This document shows, one piece after another, positions 20,837-26,291 of a stretch of 26,291 nucleotides of DNA. The DNA is from Azolla pinnata. Taxonomy: Eukaryota > Streptophyta > Polypodiopsida > Salviniales > Salviniaceae. Location: NCBI GenBank assembly GCA_037176905.1, contig JBBBWG010006591.1:1-26291 (forward strand). The letters run 5' to 3'. Each line of letters starts with the position of its first letter. The first letter of the stretch is position 1. The notes under the pieces were generated by a model, which was not told where the DNA came from, ran no database searches, and saw nothing but the letters and a program-made list of their open reading frames with translations. The position numbers and the translations under genes were made by a program.

Positions 20837-20869
<33 letters not shown>

Positions 20870-20994
20870 GAAGAAGAAGAAGAAACGCAGGTCAGGAGCT
20901 TCCGCGCGGGGCTGATGAAGAGGGGAGAGGGCTTAGAAGAGGCGAAGCAGCAGCTCCCAGCAGAAGCTATGGCGGCAACAGCGGAACTGTGCAT
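17016..20994 (-). CDS. Plastid-type deoxynucleoside kinase with HhH-like N-terminal module
   Basis: Five exons on the minus strand: 20994-19753, 18788-18318, 17956-17579, 17476-17409 and 17136-17016, summing to 2280 nt (759 aa). Exons 1-3 are phase 0, and exons 4 and 5 were found by family similarity (VPALILDCEATVDLNRDLEA, then YAQQVAEFYEYLRSN). The protein has a Ser/Ala-rich leader resembling a plastid transit peptide, a long low-complexity acidic linker, a helix-hairpin-helix-like LPDLLTVPGIGPRNFEKLV (about 380-400) and a dNK domain: P-loop GNISVGKT (478-485), EPVDKW, ERSIFSDR, and an Arg-rich lid near RRLHMRNRPEEQ. Family knowledge: the Arabidopsis relative (At1g72040) phosphorylates deoxynucleosides for salvage of dNTPs, probably supplying organelle DNA. 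The 414-residue N-terminus seems longer than usual, and the C-terminus after YLRSN is short and diverged. All catalytic motifs are present. Confidence 0.92.
20819..20890. repeat. Trinucleotide-type repeats inside dNK exon 1
   Basis: On the plus strand GAA runs flank a (GGCGAC)n block. Read on the minus strand they encode poly-Ser interrupted by four to five Ser-Pro pairs in the predicted transit peptide, at about residues 38-60. The reading frame is kept. Confidence 0.9.
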
Positions 20995-21073
20995 TCCGCG
21001 ACGAAGAAGATGAAGATGAAGATGAAGAAGAAGAAGACGAAGAAGAAGAGAGGTTTTTTGTGAAGGAATCGGA

Positions 21074-21190
21074 AGGCTAAGCCGACACCCCGGTCGGCGC
21101 CGCGCTACTGTCTGGGAGGGGGGTGTCGTCTTAGACCAAAAACCCTAAAAGGGGTGTGGACTTTGAGAATTCCTCTAAGCCGACACCCCC
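21074..21190. repeat. Three copies of a TAAGCCGACACCCC motif, one inverted
   Basis: CTAAGCCGACACCCC occurs at 21077 and again at 21175. Between them an inverted copy (GGGGGGTGTCGTCTTAGA, about 21118-21135) could pair with the right copy in a stem of about 17 bp with one mismatch. This sits just upstream of the dNK start codon, in its probable promoter or leader. Confidence 0.7.
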
Positions 21191-21252
21191 TTGCTCGCGC
21201 AGAACAAAAATAAAAATGAAGAAAATCCACATTCTTTCAACAAATAAATAAA

Positions 21253-21306
21253 TATATATATATATATATAAACTGTGCTTTTTGAAATATATATATATAT
21301 ATATAA
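21253..21306. repeat. (TA)n microsatellites flanking the left end of the MITE
   Basis: Two TA runs of about ten and eight units separated by AACTGTGCTTTTTGAA. Confidence 0.9.
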
Positions 21307-21749
21307 GGAGAATTACCAAAAAACGCCTGACAAAATCATAAATTACTTTTTTTAACGCCTACTACTGAGATCAGAAATTACAAATCGGCGCCTGATCTTA
21401 GCCTCCCACTAAAAATTAACACCCCTTTAATCCGGCCAGTATGATTTCGTTCCTGATTGCTTCCCGCCGGTTGATCTTGATCGATTCCCTTCCGATATTC
21501 GCTGAGCAAAGGTCGGGTGATTTTAGAATCTAATTAATGGATTAACGCGTTGCTTTGGTGTTAATCAATTAATCGAGCGTTAATCAATCGGTTCAGTTGA
21601 TGTTAATTGAACTCACAATTAATGGATCCAGCGTTAATCGATGAGTTGCACATTAATTTTTAAAACTAGGCGTCAAATTGTTATTTCCAGTTTTGGCAGG
21701 CGTTAAAATGTAATTTATAATGTTGTCAGGCGTTTTTTGGTAATTTTCC
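21307..21749. mobile_element. MITE-like element with long terminal inverted repeats
   Basis: The left end (GGAGAATTACCAAAAAACGC, continuing CTGACAAAATCATAAATTAC, then TTTAACGCCT) is matched by the reverse complement of the right end (GGAAAATTACCAAAAAACGC, continuing CTGACAACATTATAAATTAC, then TTTAACGCCT). The inverted similarity extends for about 85 bp on each side. The interior, about 270 bp, is rich in TTAATCAATTAAT-type words and has no ORF, so the element is non-autonomous. It lies in TA-rich DNA, which hides any target-site duplication; I see no clear 8- or 9-bp duplication. The superfamily is therefore undetermined. Confidence 0.85.
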
Positions 21750-21801
21750 CATATACATATTCAAATTTTTTAATATATATATATATTCAAATTTTTGAAT
21801 A

Positions 21802-21837
<36 letters not shown>

Positions 21838-21850
21838 TGTATGTATGTGT
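21750..21850. repeat. AT palindrome and (ATGT)n microsatellite
   Basis: A near-perfect palindrome around TATTCAAATTTTTGAATA with TA runs on both sides (about 21772-21810) is followed by about nine TATG units to 21848. The AT arms could form a cruciform. Confidence 0.85.
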
Positions 21851-22049
21851 AGGGAATGCCCCGTCTTCATCTATAAATTGTGTCTAAATACTAATAGTTT
21901 CTAGAATTAAAAAGGAACAGACACAATTGTCGGATAAAGAATAAAAGCAATAATAACTCCTGATTCAACACCTCGGCTTGTTGACAAATTTAAAAGGGAA
22001 TATTCCAAACAATAACCTCAAACGGGTTTGTCACGTGTAAAGATAGTAT

Positions 22050-22470
22050 CATGGTTAGGGTTTAGGGTTTAGGGTTAAAAGGCCAAGGTGAAGGGTTTGA
22101 GGCTCTAGGGTTTATTTTCGGGTTTGGGGTGGAGGGTTTTAGGGCTTTTGAGGGCCATGGTGAAGGTCAAAAACCTTTGAGGTTCGAGGGTTTTTAGGGT
22201 TTGGGTTGGGGTTCAGGGGGCAAGCGCTAAAAGGCTCTGCCTAACGTGAATTAACCCACACCAATTCTAAGCCTAACCTTGTGGTCAGGCGTCTAAACAT
22301 CCGAGATCCGGGGTTTGGGGTTTAGGGCTAGGGTTTAAGGCCGCATCTTTTGCTACCCCGAGCTCTCTCTTGTGGATACAGGTATCGGAGCGTAAGTGCT
22401 AGGATTAGGTTTATGCTACCTCCGAGGCATAAACATTTCAAAGGCTAGGGTTTTGGGTTTTGGGTTGCAG
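22050..22470. repeat. Degenerate interstitial telomere-like tract, TTTAGGG orientation
   Basis: Three near-perfect TTTAGGG units at about 22058-22076 are followed by scattered variants (GGGTTTGGGGT, TTTTAGGGTTTGGG, GGGTTTAGGGCTAGGG) to about 22470. The orientation is opposite to the tract at 24120-25430. Confidence 0.85.
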
Positions 22471-22479
22471 TGGTGCTCG

Positions 22480-23010
22480 CTCGATTGACGAGGGTTTCTG
22501 GTATCAGCGACGGCAGGTGCTAGGCAATTATGGAGCAAAAATAGCACGACGATGAACCGGATCGATCGATCGATTAGGGGGTGTGATTAGTTCAATGAAG
22601 CCACAACAATTTAAGGCAAACAAAGAATGATGATTATATTGTTTTTCTAATATAACAAATTCTTTGCCTAGTTTTTACCGTCTCGCTAAAAAGCAATACC
22701 CACAATTTATTCTATAAAATGCGATTAATGCGATGCAACGATTTCCGATCAGCATGTCAATTTTCTTACGGCGCCCAACCCCGAAAGGATCAAACGCTGG
22801 GGTTTAGGGAGTATTAGGGCTTTAGGGCTTCAGTGGTTCGCAGTGGGTGGTTCGTTGAAAGCCACGAGGGTTTTCCATTGTAGTGGGCAAATTAAGGAGC
22901 AAACGATGGCGATGAATCGGAAAGCGATCGATGATGAACGAGGAGGTGTGATTAGATCAATGGAGCCACAATTTAGGGCAAAAGAAGAATGACGAGTGTG
23001 TGGTTGTGTT
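22480..23010. repeat. Diverged ~350-bp direct repeat pair
   Basis: A segment with GGTGTGATTAG, then TCAATG(A/G)AGCCACAA, then AAAGAATGA at about 22579-22630 is echoed at about 22943-22993. Related upstream parts (CAGTGGT, GACGAGGGTTT/CACGAGGGTTT, GGAGCAAA) are also in the same order. It is an old tandem duplication with no ORF. Confidence 0.7.
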
Positions 23011-23108
23011 TGGAATGTATATATAGATAATATATATAAAGCGCTAAGATCCAAAAAAGAAACAGTCAAATCATAGGAATCACTCGCTTAGACTCGATCA
23101 TATAGAAA

Positions 23109-23150
23109 AAGTACGGTACGGTACGGTACTTTGGTTGGGGGGGGGGGAGG
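23109..23150. repeat. (GGTAC)n and poly-G simple repeats
   Basis: Four GGTAC pentamers at about 23112-23130 are followed by a run of ten G with adjacent GGAGG. Confidence 0.9.
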
Positions 23151-23205
23151 ATCTAAGATCCCCTCTTTTATAGAAGAGTGTACGGAGTATGAATGGAATT
23201 GGGGA

Positions 23206-23272
23206 ATTGGGAATCGGGAATCGGAATCGGAATCGGAATCGGAATCGGGAATCAGAATCGGAATCGGATTCG
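23206..23272. repeat. (GGAATC)n hexanucleotide repeat in the PKS 3' flank
   Basis: About ten GGAATC-type hexamers with a few GGGAATC variants, 45-110 bp past the PKS stop codon on the minus strand, so probably in its 3' UTR. Confidence 0.9.
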
Positions 23273-23313
23273 ACGAGATTGGTATATATGGATCGAGCTC
23301 GGTGCATCTCGCG

Positions 23314-25914
23314 CTAGACCAGCTTCCTTGCGACGAGGCCTTCGAAGGTGATCCCGGGCCCGAAGGCGAGGATGAGGCCCCACTCGCCAGCTGGCGAAGG
23401 AGGCTGCTGCTGCTGCGGCTGCCGCCGCAGGTAGTCGAGCACGTAGATGATGGTGTTGCTGCTGACGTTGCCGTAGTCCATGAGCACCTCGCGGCTGCAC
23501 GCGAGCTTCTCGGGCGGCAGCTCGAGCTTCTTCTCGAGCGCGTTGAGGATGGCGGGGCCGCCGGGGTGGACCGCCCAGAACAGGTCGCGGTAGCTCAGCG
23601 CCGCCTGCTCTGCTGCTCCCGATGCTGATGCTGCTTCTGCAGATGCCTTCGATCCTGATCCCGATGCTGGGGAGGAAGAGGACCCGCGGATCTCGATCGC
23701 CTTGCCCAGCAGGTTGCTGCAGAACGCCTCGATGTTGTCCTCGATGATCTTGGGCAGGTCGCGGCCGAGGCGGAAGATGATGCCCTCCTCCGTCAGGTTG
23801 CCGACGATGGTCTGGTCGGTGCCCGGCAGGAACGACTGGCCCGCCCAGTGGAGCTCGAAGTACGGGGTCTCGCCCGGGTACACCGACGCCTTCGAACCCT
23901 CGTCGTTATCGTCGTTATCCTTGTTGTTGTTGTTGTTGTTGGCGGCGGCTTTCGTCTCGGGCCGCGGATCGGTCCCGAGGATCGCGGCGGCCGCGCCGTC
24001 CCCGAACAGCGCCGCCCCGACGAGGTCGTACGGCCGGCTCGGGTTCGGCGGCCGGTACCCGATGATCGTCGTCTCCGTCGTCACCAGCAGCACGCGGCTC
24101 CCTGCGCGCGCAACCCCCCAAAAGCTTGAGCAAACCCTAAAAGCCACAAACCCCTAAAACCCTAAATTCCGTAAGATGGCCCCGAAAGCTCCGAGCCAGA
24201 CACCCGATACGCAAAAACCGCGCAAAGCCCTCAAACCCTAAACCCTAAACCCTTGAAGCCTTAAAACCCCTAAAATCCTGAGCCATATATCGATACACAA
24301 AACCCTGAGCCCTAAACCCCTTGAAGCCTTAAAACCCTAAAATCCTGAGCCAGGTATCGATACACAAAACCCTGAACCCTAAACCCTAAACCCCTCAAGC
24401 CTTGAGACCCTAAAACCCTTGATCCAAACACCGATAAACAAAACCCTAAGCCCTACACCCCTCGACCCCTCGACCAAACCCTGAGGCCAGATATAGATAC
24501 ACACAAAGCCCTCCACCCCTCAAAACCCTCAAAACTTAAAACCCTAAAACCCCGAGCCGAATACCATCAAACAAACCCCTGCGCCCTAAACCCCCTCAAA
24601 CCCTAAAACCCAGAGCGCCAGATACAGATACACAGAAGCCCTGCAACGCCTCAAACCCTAGAACCGTAAAACCCTGAGGCCAGATACAGCTACACACACA
24701 CAAAGCCCTACACCCCTCAAAACGCTCAAGCCTTTAAAACTCCGGAAAAAAAAACCGTGGGCCCAGATTACCGATACACAAAACCCGGACTAAACCCCCT
24801 CAAACAAACAAACAAACAAACAAACCTCGAGCCAGAGATATCATCGGGGTATAACACAAAAACCCTGACTAAAGCTCCTCACAAACAAACCTCGAGCCAG
24901 GGATATCGGGGTAACACAAAACCCTGACCAAACCCCCTCGGGAAACCCCGAGCCTCGGCTCCCGGCTCCGAGGAGCGATAACCGATACGACACACGGAAG
25001 CCCTCTAAAAGAAACCAAACCCTAAAAAAACCCTAAAAGAGGAAGAAGCCCTAAAAACAGGAAGAAGCCCTAAAAACAGGAAGAAGCCCTAAAAAAGAGG
25101 AAGAAGCCCTAAAAAAGAGGAAGAAATCCTAAAGCACAGGAAGGAACCCTGAACAAAACAGGCAGGAGGAAACCCTAAAGGACTGGAACAGGAAGAAACC
25201 CTAAAGGACAGGAACAGGAAGAAACCCTAAAAGACAGGAACAGGAGGAAACCCTAAAGGACAGGAACAGGAAGAAACCCTAAAAGACAGGAACAGGAGGA
25301 AACCCTAAAAGACAGGAACAGGAGGAAACCCTAAAAGACAGGAACAGGAAGAAGCCAAGAAGAACACAGGAGGAAACCCTAGAGAACACAGGCGGAAACC
25401 CTAGGAAAGAAAACAGGCAGGAGGAAACCCTAACAAGAACAAGAACAAGAACAAGAACAAGAACAAGAACAAGAACGAGAACGAGAACGAGAGAGGGAGA
25501 GAGAAGACGGCTCCACAACAAGCGGGTCGGGTCAGGAGCGCGCACCGGGGTTGTTCTCGGCGAGGTCCTTGGCGACGCGCAGGCCCGTGACGCCGCCGTA
25601 GCAGCCGAGCATGTAGAGCATGACGCGGTTGACGTCGGTGCGGAGGCCGAGGTCGCGGGCGAGGTGCAGGTCGCCGCCGGGGAGCCGGATCTCGCTGCTG
25701 GAGACGTAGACGAGGTGCGTGATGTCGGCGAGCGGGCGCCCCCACTCGCGCGCCGCCTGCCGCGCCGCCGCCGCGCCCATCCCCGTGACCGCCTCGTTCG
25801 AGATCTCCAGCCGCTGCCGGATGCTCGTCGCCCCCTCCACCGCCAGCTCCGGGTACTTCTCCAGAATCTCGCGCGACATCACCACGTACCGCGTCTTCAC
25901 CGTCGTGCTCTTGC
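23314..25914 (-). CDS. Type III polyketide synthase, LAP5/LAP6 (PKSA/B)-like, 5' end outside window
   Basis: Two exons are present on the minus strand: 25914-25546 and 24101-23314. They join as AENNP-GSRVLL, the family sequence. Exon 2 begins with GC, completing a Cys codon, the conserved first intron position of plant type III PKS genes; exon 1 must lie beyond 26291. Catalytic residues are all visible: Cys in MLGCYGGVTG (codon 25603-25601), His in WAVHPGGPA (23568-23566) and Asn in DYGNVSSNT (23469-23467), plus the terminal WGLILAFGPGITFEG. The motifs are closest to anther-specific chalcone synthase-like enzymes, which condense fatty acyl-CoA with malonyl-CoA to alkylpyrones for sporopollenin in pollen walls. 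Two low-complexity insertions (Asn/Asp-rich and Ser/Ala-rich) enlarge the domain. Coding GC is very high. Confidence 0.92.
24120..24960. repeat. Degenerate ~65-75-bp tandem repeat with CCCTAAA units, in PKS intron 2
   Basis: About eleven units each contain a GATAC(C/A)GATACACAAAACC-like word followed by CCCTAAA, CCCTGAG and CCTCAAA-type heptamers. The GATAC words recur near 24207, 24292, 24357, 24432, 24495, 24625, 24692 and 24768. The tract lies inside intron 2 (25545-24102), so the minus-strand RNA carries UUUAGGG-type sequence. Confidence 0.85.
24995..25431. repeat. Short-unit purine-rich array with CCCTAAA cores, in PKS intron 2
   Basis: Units of about 18-26 bp of the form AGGAACAGGAAGAAACCCTA occur about fifteen times, with spacers such as AAAGGAC, AAAAGAC or AAAACAGG. 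This is a second, separate minisatellite built on the same telomere-like heptamer. Confidence 0.9.
25432..25492. repeat. (AAGAAC)n hexanucleotide repeat at the 5' end of PKS intron 2
   Basis: About seven AAGAAC units followed by three GAGAAC-like units, some 55 bp inside the donor site of the minus-strand intron. Confidence 0.92.
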
Positions 25915-25984
25915 CTGCCCATCCCAGCCCCAAGCAGCAGCAGCCGCCGCCGCCGCCATAGCCAACAACAAACAACAACAGGAC

Positions 25985-26291
25985 GCCGGCGCCGACGCCA
26001 CCCGGAGTTAGGGTTTTAGGGCATTTTTCTAGGGTTTTTTTTTGGGGGAGGGGGCTTGTTAGGGTGTTTTTTAGGGTTTATTTTTTTGGGGAGGGGCCTT
26101 GTTAGGGTGTTTTTTAGGGTTTATTTTTTTGGGGAGGGGCCTTGTTAGGGTGTTCTTTAGGGGGGCTTGTTAGGGTGTTTTAGGGTGTTCTTTAGGGTTC
26201 TTTTGGGGGGCTTGTTAGGGGTTTCGGGTGTTTTTTTTAGGGTTTTTTTGGGGGGCTTTTTCGGGGGTTTAGTGTGTTTTTTAGGGCTTTT
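25985..26291. repeat. TTAGGG-rich 43-bp repeat in PKS intron 1, running off the window
   Basis: CTTGTTAGGGTGTTTTTTAG recurs near 26055, 26098 and 26141 (43-bp spacing), with TTTAGGGTTT and poly-T/poly-G runs between copies; the last copies are irregular. Orientation is opposite to the CCCTAAA tracts in intron 2. No PKS exon 1 sequence is found here. Confidence 0.88.

Noticed and set aside
20446..21063. Arg/Glu-rich plus-strand ORFs opposite dNK exon 1
   Set aside because: Shadows of the Ser-rich minus-strand exon, caused by GAA/GAC repeats.
23131..24157. Plus-strand ORFs opposite PKS exon 3
   Set aside because: High-GC coding exons leave the antisense frames open; the minus frame has the full catalytic signature.
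25401..26011. Alternative Arg/Gly/Ala-rich ORFs on both strands over PKS exon 2
   Set aside because: Only the frame with MLGCYGGVTG and the conserved exon borders matches a family.
25985..26291. PKS exon 1 or a true telomere end
   Set aside because: No coding sequence resembling the PKS N-terminus is present, and the TTAGGG units are irregular and embedded in 43-bp repeats, so this is an intron and not a telomere.

Overview
The window is nuclear DNA of a land plant, almost certainly an angiosperm. The evidence is spliced genes of plant-specific families, (T)TTAGGG/CCCTAAA telomere-type motifs, plastid-style leader sequence and plant-like GT-AG introns. One gene (type III PKS) is very GC-rich, which would fit a monocot, but I cannot name the species. 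Four multi-exon genes were rebuilt by hand from family conservation and splice-phase consistency: a Rab7-type GTPase (+), a TWISTED DWARF 1-like FKBP42 (+), a plastid-type deoxynucleoside kinase (-) and the 5'-truncated end of an anther-type (LAP5/LAP6-like) polyketide synthase (-).

Layout. 1-1240: a 48-bp satellite array, then a diverged GAA/TTC-rich tract with a 211-bp tandem repeat, ending in interstitial telomere-like repeats. 1370-1652: one orphan coding exon. 2360-2900: TG and TATG arrays. 2900-3583: a Glu/Ala-rich ORF broken by a TAG. 4883-8272: RAB7, seven coding exons, 206 aa. 8273-10200: intergenic. 10200-10750: an ACAT/GCAT-rich array with an 80-bp period. 11032-15314: FKBP42/TWD1-like gene with a tandemly duplicated second exon. 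15315-17015: convergent intergenic space. 17016-20994 (-): deoxynucleoside kinase, five exons, 759 aa. 21307-21749: a small inverted-repeat (MITE-like) element. 22050-23290: telomere-like and simple repeats. 23314-25914 (-): PKS exons 2 and 3, with exon 1 beyond the right edge. Both PKS introns are packed with telomere-like repeats of opposite orientation.

The genes do not form a pathway or cluster; they are ordinary housekeeping or developmental plant genes set in a repeat-rich, possibly subtelomeric, landscape. I see no novel multi-gene system. The most notable observations are: (1) the in-phase tandem exon duplication in the TWD1-like gene, offering alternative or doubled N-terminal segments; (2) oppositely oriented telomere-like introns flanking the PKS exon that carries the catalytic cysteine; (3) a satellite built from heat-shock-element-like GAA/TTC dyads; and (4) low-complexity insertions in the PKS and deoxynucleoside kinase proteins.
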